Source: Methylococcus capsulatus str. Texas = ATCC 19069 | Lineage (GTDB): Bacteria > Pseudomonadota > Gammaproteobacteria > Methylococcales > Methylococcaceae | NCBI RefSeq assembly: GCF_000424685.1 | Contig: NZ_AUKJ01000022.1 | Span: 69,380 to 133,379 of the forward strand | Length of the DNA stretch: 64,000 nucleotides | Direction of reading: 5' to 3' | Shown: positions 55,587 to 64,000 of the stretch, one piece after another | How the letters are laid out: every line of letters begins with the position of its first letter | How positions within the stretch are numbered: position 1 is the first letter of the stretch | The notes under the pieces: model-generated | Database searches by the model: none | The model's input: the letters and a program-made list of their open reading frames with translations, nothing else | Told to the model about the DNA's origin: nothing | Made by a program: the position numbers and the translations under genes

Positions 55587-57772
55587 GAATCCGCCTGCCG
55601 CTCAGCCTGGTCGTGATCACGTTGTTCACGGCCATCGTCGCTTCGCTGCACCTGATGAGTTCTGCCACGCAGAGCTCGCCGCAGCTCGGCAGCATGTACT
55701 CGCTGCTGGTCCTCATCAATTCGGTCGGTTCGATCCTGTTACTGACGCTGGTCGTCGTCAATGTGTACGGACTCCTCCGCCAGCTCGCCAGACGCGCGGC
55801 CGGCTCCCATCTGACGGCCCGCATGGCGTTTCTGTTCGTCCTGCTCAGCCTGGCACCGGCATCCATCGTGTTCTATTACTCCATGCAGTTTCTCAAACAA
55901 AGCATCGACAGTTGGTTCGACGTCCGCATCGATCAGGCCATGGAGGACGCGCTGGAGCTGGGGCGGGCGGCAATCGACGAGCGGATGCGCACCATGCTGC
56001 ACCAAACCGAACAGGCGGCCGCCAAATTGCAGCTCGCCCCGATCATGGAATATCCCTTGCGCCTGACCGAACTTCGGGACGAGCTGGGCGAAGGTGAGTT
56101 CACGGTGTTTTCCCGGCAAGGGCGGATCATCGCCGCCGGCGGCTCTCAGCTGGGCTTCATCCTCCCCGACCTGCCGGATACCGGGGTTCTGCTCCGGGTG
56201 AAACACGGCAAATCCTTTATCCGGCTGGAACCCAACCCGGACGGCAATCTGCAGATCCGCGCCGTCGTGGCCATCCCCTCCGACGACCCTCTGTTTCTGC
56301 AGGCCGTGTTCCCGGTACCACTGCGCATCTCCCAGCTGGCCAGCACGGTCGAAGCGGCCTATGTTCACTACAAGGAACTCGGGTTCCTCCGCAGTTCCCT
56401 CAAGCACACATTCATCCTCACGCTGTCGTTGGTGCTGCTGCTCAGCCTCCTGGCGGCCATCTGGGTCGCATTCGTGAGCATCCGCCGCATCGTCGCACCG
56501 GTGCGACGGCTGGCCCAGGGGACGCGCGCAGTCGCCGAAGGCCGCTACGGCCAGCGCCTCGTAGTGCGGGCGAAAGACGAACTCGGTTTCCTGGTCGAGT
56601 CGTTCAACACGATGACCGAAAAACTCGCCCAGGCCAGTGAGGAGGCCCGATTGTCGCGGCTCGAAGTCGAGCGCCAGCGCGCCTATCTCGAAACCGTGCT
56701 GTCCAACCTCTCCTCGGGCGTGCTCAGCTTCGACAAAGAATCCCGGCTTCTCACCGCGAACCACGCAGTGGACGAGATCCTGCACGTTCCCGCCCACGAC
56801 TACCTGGGTCTCCCGCTCTCCCGGCTCAAAACCGACCATCCCTATCTCACCGAAACGCTGGAACGTATCGAGCGCTGGCTGGAAAAAGGCACCGGTAACT
56901 GGGAGGGGGAAATGTCCTTCGTCGGTCCCTCGGGTCGGCGAGAGCTCTACTGCCATGGCACCCTCCTGTTCAATGGCAACGGCGATAAACTCGGCGCCGT
57001 GGTGGTATTCGAAGACGTGACGGCATTGATCCTCGCCCAGCGCCAGGCGGCTTGGAGCGAGGTCGCCCGACGGCTGGCCCACGAAATCAAAAATCCGCTC
57101 ACCCCAATCCAGCTCTCTGCCGAACGTCTGCATCACAAGCTGGCCAGCCGGCTCGACGAGCGCGACGCGGAAATCCTGGACCGTTCGACCCGCACCATCG
57201 TGCATCAGGTCGAGGCACTGAAAGCCATGGTCAATGCCTTCGCCGAATATGCGAGATCCTCGACCATCCAGCTCCGGCGAGTCGCGCTGGCCGAAATCGT
57301 GGAAGAAGTGGTGGCGTTGTACCCGCCGCAATCCGGCATGAGTTTCGAAATCGATGAAGAACCGAGCCTGCCCAGGATTTCGGGCGACCCGCTGCAACTG
57401 CGTCAAGTCCTGCACAATCTCATCAAGAATTCGCAGGAAGCCCTGACGCCGTCCACACAAGGTAAGATGTGCTTTATTCTTCGCAAGACGGTCGATCAGG
57501 GCGAAGCCTTCGTGCAACTGACCGTCCGAGACAATGGCCCCGGCATTCCGAAGGAGCAGGCGGATCGGATCTTCGAACCCTATGTCACCACCAAAACCAA
57601 GGGCACCGGTCTGGGACTTGCGATCGTCAAAAAGATCATCGAAGAACACGGCGGGACCATCCGCGTGGAAAACGGACTCCGGCAGGGCGCCGGTTTCATC
57701 ATCCGGTTCCCCGTCCCAGAAACAGACCTTGGAGCCGAAGCAAATGGCGGGAACTCTGGAGGGAAATCATGA
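55568..57772 (+). CDS. ntrY: NtrY-like sensor histidine kinase
   Basis: A 734-residue membrane kinase. About three helices lie near the N-terminus (14-34, 43-66, 88-106), a periplasmic or extracytoplasmic sensor part follows, then a further helix (about 285-305), a HAMP linker ([29 protein letters not shown]), a PAS domain (about 375-480), the H-box His505 in [25 protein letters not shown] and the ATPase N/G boxes ([47 protein letters not shown]). It is paired with the response regulator encoded next (ATGA overlap). Family members sense nitrogen or redox state; the signal here is unknown. Confidence 0.93.
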   Translation: MVIRKLRIRLPLSLVVITLFTAIVASLHLMSSATQSSPQLGSMYSLLVLINSVGSILLLTLVVVNVYGLLRQLARRAAGSHLTARMAFLFVLLSLAPASIVFYYSMQFLKQSIDSWFDVRIDQAMEDALELGRAAIDERMRTMLHQTEQAAAKLQLAPIMEYPLRLTELRDELGEGEFTVFSRQGRIIAAGGSQLGFILPDLPDTGVLLRVKHGKSFIRLEPNPDGNLQIRAVVAIPSDDPLFLQAVFPVPLRISQLASTVEAAYVHYKELGFLRSSLKHTFILTLSLVLLLSLLAAIWVAFVSIRRIVAPVRRLAQGTRAVAEGRYGQRLVVRAKDELGFLVESFNTMTEKLAQASEEARLSRLEVERQRAYLETVLSNLSSGVLSFDKESRLLTANHAVDEILHVPAHDYLGLPLSRLKTDHPYLTETLERIERWLEKGTGNWEGEMSFVGPSGRRELYCHGTLLFNGNGDKLGAVVVFEDVTALILAQRQAAWSEVARRLAHEIKNPLTPIQLSAERLHHKLASRLDERDAEILDRSTRTIVHQVEALKAMVNAFAEYARSSTIQLRRVALAEIVEEVVALYPPQSGMSFEIDEEPSLPRISGDPLQLRQVLHNLIKNSQEALTPSTQGKMCFILRKTVDQGEAFVQLTVRDNGPGIPKEQADRIFEPYVTTKTKGTGLGLAIVKKIIEEHGGTIRVENGLRQGAGFIIRFPVPETDLGAEANGGNSGGKS

Positions 57773-59136
57773 ATCAAGGCTGCATATTGGTCGTCGATGA
57801 CGAGCCCGACATCCGGGGACTGGTACGGGACATCCTCACCGACGAAGGCTACACGGTGGTCGCCGCCGACAACGGGGCCGCGGCCCGCCAGGCCGTCCAG
57901 GAACATCGGCCCGACCTGGTTCTGCTGGATATCTGGATGCCGGACGAGGACGGTATTTCATTGCTGCGGGAATGGCTGGAAAGCGGAGCGATCGACTGTC
58001 CCGTCATCATGATGTCCGGGCATGCCACGGTCGAAACCGCCATAGAGGCTACCCGGCTAGGCGCCCATGACGTGCTGGAAAAGCCGATCTCGATGGCGAA
58101 ACTTTTGATCACCGTGGAGCGAGCACTGGAGTCGGTCCGCTTGAGGCACGAAACCGTGGGAGTGAAGCGCGCAGCCGAAACGGCGCCCATGGAACTGGTG
58201 GGCAAGAGCGCGTCGATGGAACTGCTACGGGAGCAGATCAAACGCATCGCCCAGCACGATGCACGGGTTCTTTTGGTCGGAGAGGCCGGCAGTGGCAAAG
58301 AAACCGCCGCGCGTTACCTGCATGCCCACAGCTCGCGCCGTTCCGGCCCTTTCGTGGAAGTGGCCGCCGGCACCGTTTCGCCCGCTGCATCCGCCATCGA
58401 ATTCTTCGGCAGCGAAAACAATGGAAAAATCCGCAGGGGACTGCTGGAACAGGCGCACGGAGGCACGCTGTTTCTCGAGGATGTCTCCGATCTCGAACCG
58501 GAGACCCAGGTCCGCCTCCTGGGGGCGCTGGAAACCGGCGTGTTTTACCGCGTCGGCGGCACCGAACCCATCCATACCGATTTCCGGCTGGTTGCATCGA
58601 CGCATGTGCCCCTGGACGATGCGGTCCGCGCCGGGCTTTTCCGCCGGGAACTGTTCTATCTGCTGAATACCGTCACGCTCAGGATTCCGCCACTTCGGGA
58701 ACACAGTGAGGACGTCCCTGAATTGCTCCGGTTTTATGTGGACTATTTCGTCAGCCGGGAGAAGCTCCCCTTTCGGCGTTTTCCGGTCTCGGTGCAAAAT
58801 TTTTTACGTCACTACGCCTGGCACGGCAACGTCCGGGAGTTGAAAAACCTGGTCCAGCGGCTGTTGATTCTGGGCAGCGGCGAAGAAGTCTCACTGGAGG
58901 AGGTCAAATCCATCCTCGGCGGCACGACCGACGCCCTGAAAGCGGAAGGCAAATCCGACTTTTTCGAGCTTCCGCTCAAGGAAGCCCGCGAACGTTTCGA
59001 AAAGACCTATCTCGAATACCATCTGGACAAATACGGCGGCAGCGTCGCCCGGCTGTCCCAGGCCATCGGCCTGGAGCGTACGCATCTATACCGGAAGCTC
59101 AATGCGTTGGGTATCAAGTTCAAAGACAAGCGCTGA
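57769..59136 (+). CDS. ntrX: NtrX-like response regulator lacking the GAFTGA loop
   Basis: A 455-residue NtrC-family regulator. Receiver domain: [18 protein letters not shown] with phospho-acceptor Asp54 ([13 protein letters not shown]). AAA+ domain: Walker A GEAGSGKE (171-178) and the [11 protein letters not shown] segment, where the usual Asp-Glu order is Glu-Asp, plus [12 protein letters not shown] with the arginine finger. The sigma-54 contact loop GAFTGA is absent; the region reads [19 protein letters not shown]. The C-terminal Fis-type helix-turn-helix is [27 protein letters not shown]. It therefore probably does not activate sigma-54 promoters. It is coupled to ntrY and to trkA. Confidence 0.9.
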   Translation: MNQGCILVVDDEPDIRGLVRDILTDEGYTVVAADNGAAARQAVQEHRPDLVLLDIWMPDEDGISLLREWLESGAIDCPVIMMSGHATVETAIEATRLGAHDVLEKPISMAKLLITVERALESVRLRHETVGVKRAAETAPMELVGKSASMELLREQIKRIAQHDARVLLVGEAGSGKETAARYLHAHSSRRSGPFVEVAAGTVSPAASAIEFFGSENNGKIRRGLLEQAHGGTLFLEDVSDLEPETQVRLLGALETGVFYRVGGTEPIHTDFRLVASTHVPLDDAVRAGLFRRELFYLLNTVTLRIPPLREHSEDVPELLRFYVDYFVSREKLPFRRFPVSVQNFLRHYAWHGNVRELKNLVQRLLILGSGEEVSLEEVKSILGGTTDALKAEGKSDFFELPLKEARERFEKTYLEYHLDKYGGSVARLSQAIGLERTHLYRKLNALGIKFKDKR

Positions 59137-60509
59137 TGAAGATCATTATCCTGGGAGCCGGCCAGGTCGGCACGAGCGTTCTGGCCAGCCTTTGCAGCGA
59201 GGACAACGACATCGTCGTCGTCGACAAACAGACCAGTGTCCTGCGGGAATTGCACGACCGCTTCGACATCGGCACCGTACAGGGCAATGCGGCGCACCCG
59301 ACGGTGCTAAAACGCGCAGGCGCGGATGATACCGACATGCTCATCGCCGTGACCAGCGATGACGAAACCAACATGCTGGCCTGCCAAATCTCGCACACTC
59401 TGTTCAACATTCCGAAGAAGATCGCACGGGTGCGCGCCATCGAATATCTGAGCTACCCGGAAATATTCTCGAAGGACGGCGTACCCATAGACGTTGTCAT
59501 CAGCCCCGAACAGATCGTCACCCAGATGATCGAACGACTGCTGCAATATCCGGGTGCCTCCCAGGTCCTGGATTTCGCCGAAGGACAGATCCGACTGGTA
59601 TCGGTCCGGGCGCTGACCGGAGGACCCTTGGTCGGCCGTGAAATTCGCGAGCTTCACCAGCACATGCCCAATGTCCACGCCAGGATCACCGCCATTTTCC
59701 GCAATGCCCGTCCCATCATCCCGAACGGGCGGCAGACGATAGAACACGGCGACGAAGTGTTCTTCATGGCCTCGTCCGAAGAAATCAGCGACGTGATGAG
59801 TGAACTGCGCGAACTCGACAAACCTTACAGGCGGCTCATGTTCGCCGGAGGCGGACATGTCGGCAAGCGGGTGGCGCAGGCATTGGAACACCGCTATCAG
59901 GTCAAGGTCATCGAGAAAAACGCCGACCGTGCCAAGAAGATCGCCGGCGACCTGACCAATACCGTGGTGTTGCTGGGAGACGCTTCCGACAAGGAACTGT
60001 TGCTGAGTGAAAACATCGAAACCACTGATATTTTCTGCGCCATTACCAACGATGACGAAGCCAACATCCTGTCGGCAATGCTAGCCAAGCGCCTGGGCGC
60101 GCGGCGCGTCATCAGCCTCGTCAACAAAGCCGCGTATGCGGACATCGTCGATCCCAACCAGATCGATCTGGTCATTTCACCCCAGCAATCCACCATAGGC
60201 GCCCTGCTCCGTCATATCCGCAAGGGCGATGTAGTCCAGGTCCATTCGCTGCGCCACGGCGCCGCCGAAGCGCTCGAAGCGGTCGCACATGGAACGCCCG
60301 GCAAATCGAAAGTGATCGGCATACCGATCGACCGCATCCCCATTCCGCCGGGCGTGGTCATGGGCGCCCTGGTCAGAGACAAAGAGGTGATCCAGGTCCA
60401 TCACGACACGGTCATAGAAGAAGGGGATCATGTCATCATGTTCCTGCTCGACAAGAAGGTGATTCCGATCATCGAACAGATGTTTCAGGGAGATTCTCCG
60501 CGGGGCTGA
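59136..60509 (+). CDS. trkA: Trk potassium uptake system peripheral protein TrkA
   Basis: TrkA is the NAD(H)-binding cytoplasmic gating subunit of the TrkH/TrkG potassium channel. The 457-residue protein has two RCK halves: the first begins KIIILGAGQVGTSVLASL and the second RLMFAGGGHVGKRVAQALEHRYQVKVIE, each followed by a TrkA-C domain (SVRALTGGPLVGREIRELHQHMP; GTPGKSKVIGIPIDRIPIPPGVVMG). The start overlaps the ntrX stop by one base. TrkH is not in the window. Confidence 0.96.
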   Translation: MKIIILGAGQVGTSVLASLCSEDNDIVVVDKQTSVLRELHDRFDIGTVQGNAAHPTVLKRAGADDTDMLIAVTSDDETNMLACQISHTLFNIPKKIARVRAIEYLSYPEIFSKDGVPIDVVISPEQIVTQMIERLLQYPGASQVLDFAEGQIRLVSVRALTGGPLVGREIRELHQHMPNVHARITAIFRNARPIIPNGRQTIEHGDEVFFMASSEEISDVMSELRELDKPYRRLMFAGGGHVGKRVAQALEHRYQVKVIEKNADRAKKIAGDLTNTVVLLGDASDKELLLSENIETTDIFCAITNDDEANILSAMLAKRLGARRVISLVNKAAYADIVDPNQIDLVISPQQSTIGALLRHIRKGDVVQVHSLRHGAAEALEAVAHGTPGKSKVIGIPIDRIPIPPGVVMGALVRDKEVIQVHHDTVIEEGDHVIMFLLDKKVIPIIEQMFQGDSPRG

Positions 60510-60511
60510 CG

Positions 60512-61099
60512 ATGGACGCTGAGACGCCCCGGCAAAAGTGGGACCGGATCTATCGGGAATGGAAGGGCCCGTTCCCCGATGCCGCCATGGTCCTGTCCCA
60601 GAACGAGCATCTCCTGCCGGGTGGCGGTAGAGCGCTGGACCTCGCTTGCGGACTCGGAGGCAATGCGCTGTTTCTGGCCCGGCGGGGGTTCGAGGTGGAC
60701 GCCATCGACCTGTCCGAGGCGGGAATCGAAGCGCTCGCCCATGCCGCACGCATGGAAGGTCTGCCCATCCACGCCCAAGTCGGCGATGTCATGGAAGGCC
60801 AATGGTCCAACGGAAGTTACGAGGTGATCGTCGTGACCCGGTTCCTCGAACGGACACTGGTGAAGACGATCGTCGGCGCGCTCAAACCGGGCGGCTTGTT
60901 GTTCTATCAGACTTTCGTGAAGACCAAGAGCAGCGACCACGGCCCCAACAATCCGCGCTTCCTGCTGCACGACAACGAGCTCATCCGGCTCTTCGACGGA
61001 TTGCTGATCCGTTATTACCGGGATGAAGCACGGACGGGCCGACCGGATGCCGGCCAACGTGACGAAGCTTTTCTTGTAGCCCAGAGACCTGAATCATGA
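60512..61099 (+). CDS. small class I SAM-dependent methyltransferase
   Basis: A 195-residue methyltransferase with AdoMet loop ALDLACGLGGNALFLARRGFEVDAIDLSEAGIEALAHAARMEGLPIHAQVGDV, then EVIVVTRFLERTLVKTIVGALKPGGLLFYQTF, which resembles tellurite-resistance TehB-like and thiopurine-type enzymes. The C-terminal NPRFLLHDNELIRLFDGLLIRYYRDEA block is frequent in this branch. It starts 2 bp after trkA and overlaps the rhodanese gene by 4 bp, so it is part of that transcript. The substrate is unknown. Confidence 0.87.
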   Translation: MDAETPRQKWDRIYREWKGPFPDAAMVLSQNEHLLPGGGRALDLACGLGGNALFLARRGFEVDAIDLSEAGIEALAHAARMEGLPIHAQVGDVMEGQWSNGSYEVIVVTRFLERTLVKTIVGALKPGGLLFYQTFVKTKSSDHGPNNPRFLLHDNELIRLFDGLLIRYYRDEARTGRPDAGQRDEAFLVAQRPES

Positions 61100-61488
61100 T
61101 CGAGCAAATCGACCCCGCCGCCGCCTGGCAGTTCATGCTGGAACATCCCGAGCACGTCCTCATCGACGTGCGTGACCCCATCGAGTTCACGATGATCGGG
61201 CACCCCCCTGGGGCACACAACGTTCCCTTGAAATTTGCCCCCGGTTGGCTAGTCAATCCCGACTTCCTCGAAGGGGTCCGGCAGATCGTACCCGACCTTG
61301 CGACGCCGGTCCTGCTGCTGTGCAGGAGCGGACAGCGGTCGCAAGAAGCCGCGGAGCAGTTGTCAGCGGCCGGCTACTCGAAACTGTACAATATCCGCGA
61401 AGGTTTCGAAGGTCCTCTGGACGACAGCCGCCATCGAAGCTCGAGAGGAGGTTGGCGTTATCGAGGTTTACCCTGGGAACAGAGCTGA
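61096..61488 (+). CDS. rhodanese-like sulphurtransferase domain protein
   Basis: A 130-residue single-domain rhodanese. The active loop is LLCRSGQRSQEAAEQL with catalytic Cys76; the domain starts IDVRDPIEFTMIGHPPGAHNVP. Short proteins of this type accept persulphide sulphur. It overlaps the methyltransferase stop by 4 bp. A strong hairpin with a T-run lies 146 bp downstream. Confidence 0.92.
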   Translation: MIEQIDPAAAWQFMLEHPEHVLIDVRDPIEFTMIGHPPGAHNVPLKFAPGWLVNPDFLEGVRQIVPDLATPVLLLCRSGQRSQEAAEQLSAAGYSKLYNIREGFEGPLDDSRHRSSRGGWRYRGLPWEQS

Positions 61489-61633
61489 CCATCCGAGCAT
61501 GCGCCTGTCCCGGAAGCGGAACGCACCGGCCGTGCCCGCCAAAGAGCAAACACCTCCGGACGGCTTTTCCATCGGGGGAGGCTGTCGCTCCCCATGAAAC
61601 CGGCGAGCTGAATCGCGGTCCAATTTATTCACA

Positions 61634-61673
61634 AGCACCTGGCTTCGCCCCGAAGCCGGGTGCTTTCTTTTTT
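61634..61673 (+). terminator. intrinsic terminator / possible attenuator directly upstream of typA
   Basis: AGCACCTGGCTTCG and CGAAGCCGGGTGCT form a 14-bp stem (one G-U pair) with a CCC loop, followed by TTCTTTTTT. It ends 24 bp before the typA ATG, leaving no room for a promoter in between, so typA transcripts must read through it. Confidence 0.9.
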
Positions 61674-61697
61674 CCCCACCCGACACCCTTTAGGAAC

Positions 61698-63518
61698 ATG
61701 GTAGAAAAATTACGCAACATAGCGATCATCGCCCACGTCGACCACGGAAAAACCACCTTGGTAGACAAGCTGCTCCAGCAAAGCGGCACTTTCGCCGCTC
61801 ACGAGCGGGTGGGCGAGCGCGTCATGGACTCCAACGACCTCGAGAAGGAGCGCGGCATCACCATTCTGGCAAAAAATACCGCGATCAAGTGGCGGGATTA
61901 CCGTATCAATATCGTCGACACGCCCGGCCACGCCGATTTCGGAGGTGAGGTCGAGCGCGTGCTTTCCATGGTCGACTCGGTGTTGCTGCTGGTCGACGCC
62001 GTCGACGGCCCCATGCCACAAACCCGCTTCGTCACCCAGAAAGCCTTCGCCATGGGGCTGCATCCCATCGTGGTGATCAACAAGATCGACCGGCCCGGCG
62101 CCCGCGCGGCCTGGGTGCTCGATCAGACCTTCGATCTGTTCGACCGCCTTGGCGCCACCGAGGCCCAGCTCGATTTCCCGGTGATCTACTGCTCGGCCTT
62201 GAACGGGTATGCGGGGCTCAGCCCGGATATCTCGGAAGGCACGCTTGAGCCGCTGTTCGAGGCCATCGTGAATCATGTCTCACCGCCCGACGTGGACACC
62301 GACGGTCCCTTTCAGATGCAGGTCAGCAGCCTCGATTACAATTCGTATGTGGGTGTCATTGGCATTGGAAGAATCACCCGAGGCACCGTCAAGAGGAATA
62401 CCCCCGTCACACTGATCAAGCGTGATGGCAGGCAGAGCGCCGCACGCATTCTCCAGGTTCTGGCGTTCCACGGTCTGGAGCGCATCGAAAGGGAAGAGGC
62501 GAACGCCGGCGATATCATCGCTTTCACCGGTATCGAGGGGCTCGAGATTTCGGATACGCTTTGCGCGGTCGGGTTTGCCGAACAGCTCCCCCCGCTCACC
62601 GTGGACGAACCCACGGTGAGCATGACCTTTCAGGTGAACAATTCGCCCTTCGCGGGAAGGGAAGGCAAGTTTTTGACGTCCAGGCAGATTCGGGACAGGC
62701 TGAACCGCGAATTGATCCACAACGTCGCACTGCGGGTGGAGGATACGGCCGACCCGGACAAATTCACGGTTTCTGGCCGAGGTGAACTGCATCTTTCGAT
62801 TTTGATCGAAAACATGCGGCGAGAGGGCTATGAATTGGCCGTTTCCAGACCTGAGGTCATCATTCGTGAAATCGACGGCGAACCTTGTGAGCCCTATGAA
62901 TTCGTGACGATAGAAGTGGAGGAAACACATCAGGGCGCTGTTATGGAAAAGCTCGGGGAGCGCAAAGGCGACCTCCGTAACATGGTGCCGGATGGGCAAG
63001 GACGCGTGCGTCTCGAATACCTCATCCCCTCCCGCGGACTCATCGGATTTCAAACCGAATTCCTCACCACTACATCCGGCACCGGCCTGCTGTATCACGT
63101 GTTCGATCACTACGGACCAATCAAGAGGGGCGCGATTGGGCAGAGGACCAATGGGGCGCTGATTTCCAACACAACGGGTAAAGCGCTGGCGTTTTCCCTG
63201 TTCAACCTACAGGAACGCGGACGCCTGTTCGTCGAACACGGCGATGAAGTCTACGAGGGCATGGTCGTGGGCGTACATACGCGGGGAAACGATCTGGTGG
63301 TCAACCCCACGAAAGCGAAACAGCTCACCAACATCCGGGCAGCGGGCAGCGACGAAAACATCCTTTTGACACCCGCGATCAAATTCACTCTCGAGCAGGC
63401 GATAGAATTCATCGACGACGATGAACTCGTGGAAGTGACCCCTCAGAGCATTCGCATCCGCAAGAAGCTCCTGCAGGAACACGAGCGCAAGAAGGCTTCG
63501 CGAACCGCCGAGGGCTGA
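61698..63518 (+). CDS. typA: ribosome-associated GTPase TypA/BipA
   Basis: TypA is a translational GTPase linked to ribosome assembly and stress or cold growth. The 606-residue protein starts [26 protein letters not shown], the fixed family N-terminus, so the start codon is secure. GTPase motifs: AHVDHGKT (G1), RGITI, DTPGH (G3), NKIDRPGAR (G4). Domain II and the EF-G-like C-terminal domains ([50 protein letters not shown]) follow, with the BipA-specific C-terminal tail. TAGGAA is the ribosome site. A terminator-like hairpin lies in the leader and a strong terminator follows the gene. Confidence 0.97.
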   Translation: MVEKLRNIAIIAHVDHGKTTLVDKLLQQSGTFAAHERVGERVMDSNDLEKERGITILAKNTAIKWRDYRINIVDTPGHADFGGEVERVLSMVDSVLLLVDAVDGPMPQTRFVTQKAFAMGLHPIVVINKIDRPGARAAWVLDQTFDLFDRLGATEAQLDFPVIYCSALNGYAGLSPDISEGTLEPLFEAIVNHVSPPDVDTDGPFQMQVSSLDYNSYVGVIGIGRITRGTVKRNTPVTLIKRDGRQSAARILQVLAFHGLERIEREEANAGDIIAFTGIEGLEISDTLCAVGFAEQLPPLTVDEPTVSMTFQVNNSPFAGREGKFLTSRQIRDRLNRELIHNVALRVEDTADPDKFTVSGRGELHLSILIENMRREGYELAVSRPEVIIREIDGEPCEPYEFVTIEVEETHQGAVMEKLGERKGDLRNMVPDGQGRVRLEYLIPSRGLIGFQTEFLTTTSGTGLLYHVFDHYGPIKRGAIGQRTNGALISNTTGKALAFSLFNLQERGRLFVEHGDEVYEGMVVGVHTRGNDLVVNPTKAKQLTNIRAAGSDENILLTPAIKFTLEQAIEFIDDDELVEVTPQSIRIRKKLLQEHERKKASRTAEG

Positions 63519-63539
63519 CGGCGCCGCCGACGCTCGACG

Positions 63540-63568
63540 ACAAGGCCCCGGCCTGGTGGGGGCCTTGT
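63540..63568 (+). terminator. intrinsic terminator after typA
   Basis: ACAAGGCCCC and GGGGCCTTGT form a perfect 10-bp stem with a 9-base loop, followed by TG. It can act in both directions. Confidence 0.8.
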
Positions 63569-63611
63569 TGCTTGACGATCGTCGCCCCCTGAACGTCTAA
63601 ATCCCGCCGAT

Positions 63612-63645
63612 AAAAAACCCCCGACCGTTGCCGGCCGGGGGTTTT
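63612..63645 (-). terminator. terminator of the pmo operon (minus strand)
   Basis: Read on the minus strand, CCCCCGGCCG and CGGTCGGGGG pair (one G-T), followed by a run of six T. It lies 46 bp after the pmoB stop. Confidence 0.8.
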
Positions 63646-63691
63646 GGCGTTGACCGCCGGCAGGGGAGCCCCGAAGGACTCCCCCAGGCGA

Positions 63692-64000
63692 TTACATGAA
63701 CGACGGGATCAGCGGTGCGTCGATCTGGACGACCTGGCGGTTGCCAGTGGCGTCGAAGAAGAACAGCAGACCGGCGAAACGGCTGTCCGGATCGTAGATG
63801 ATGTCGGACAGACGGTACACTTCCCACGCCGCGTCGGACGCCGTCACGTCGACCGTGCGGGTCTCACCCGGAGCCAGCGGGCTGTTGTCGCTGACGCTCA
63901 GGCCGTCTTCGGCCAGCAGGTCTTCCGGATAGCCGGTGGTGTCCTTGTACACGTCGGAATCCAGGAAACGCACCGAGGCGGTGTAGAACTCACCCAGCCG
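63692..64000 (-). CDS. pmoB: particulate methane monooxygenase subunit B, C-terminal end (cut by window edge)
   Basis: The last 102 codons of PmoB, reading leftward out of the window edge. PmoB is the large periplasmic subunit carrying the copper sites of membrane-bound methane monooxygenase. The visible part is its second cupredoxin domain, with SDNSPLAPGETRTVDVTASDAAWEVYRLSDIIYDPDSRFAGLLFFFDATGNRQVVQIDAPLIPSF as a PmoB-typical ending. Metal ligands lie in the N-terminal domain, outside the window. The direction implies that pmoC and pmoA lie upstream, beyond 64000. This identifies the organism as a methanotroph. Confidence 0.88.
   Translation of the reverse strand, partial: RLGEFYTASVRFLDSDVYKDTTGYPEDLLAEDGLSVSDNSPLAPGETRTVDVTASDAAWEVYRLSDIIYDPDSRFAGLLFFFDATGNRQVVQIDAPLIPSFM

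Noticed and set aside
55739..57649. A 636-residue open frame on the minus strand
   Set aside because: It lies fully inside ntrY, whose domains are unambiguous, and its translation shows no family signature. Long antisense frames are common in high-GC codon use.

Overview
The window reads as a chromosomal segment of a high-GC gammaproteobacterial methanotroph, most likely Methylococcus capsulatus or a close relative. The strongest clue is the right edge, where the minus strand carries the C-terminal end of a particulate methane monooxygenase B subunit (pmoB). The housekeeping order def-fmt-rsmB-DUF4390-ntrYX-trkA, with LysM-dprA-smg-topA-tsaC diverging from it, and a complete rnfABCDGEH operon fit a gammaproteobacterium. 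I saw no insertion sequence, integrase, CRISPR array, tRNA or rRNA.

Layout. 0-4.2 kb: start of cmoB (minus, cut by the window edge), hemF, a stand-alone MlaC-like periplasmic protein, then the coupled pair hemB-aroE. 4.2-8.5 kb: an accessory pair on the minus strand, a 1317-residue exported FG-GAP-type protein followed by a MIF-like tautomerase. 8.9-11 kb: gamma-carbonic-anhydrase-like protein, then lemA with a membrane GIDE-domain protein. 11.1-14.7 kb: compact histidine operon hisBHAFIE (minus). 14.8-18.7 kb: group II PLP decarboxylase, a SAM methyltransferase, a VOC protein and a small exported protein. 18.8-26.6 kb: a MarR regulator, a ferredoxin/SCP2 fusion and a three-part RND efflux system. 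26.6-32.4 kb: Rnf electron-transfer complex. 32.6-35.1 kb: iscX, then a stress-type cassette (zinc-ribbon BCAM0308-like protein, phosphoribosyltransferase, HPF-cold-shock fusion, 73-residue protein). 35.3-41 kb: amino acid permease, exported Pcm, giant DUF748/AsmA-like protein. 41-46.2 kb: poorly characterised cluster of an FAD amine oxidase, a degenerate ModC-like ATPase, a 103-residue protein, a DUF364 protein and a 330-residue unknown. 46.4-61.5 kb: the conserved housekeeping block. 61.6-63.5 kb: typA behind a terminator-like leader hairpin. 63.7 kb to the end: pmoB.

How the parts fit. hemB and hemF feed haem synthesis, needed for the cytochrome-rich respiration of a methanotroph, and Rnf links ferredoxin/NADH redox to the ion gradient. 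NtrYX and TrkA form a signalling and potassium-uptake block. The MarR gene and the Fe-S/SCP2 gene carry near-identical GTG-N6-CWC elements over their promoter -10 regions, so they probably form a self-regulated unit with the RND pump as a possible downstream member.

The best candidates for undescribed biology are the FAD oxidase/degenerate ModC/DUF364 cluster, the giant exported protein with its tautomerase, the MarR-controlled Fe-S/SCP2 protein, and the hairpin directly in front of typA. All functional names come from motif recognition by eye; no database search was run.
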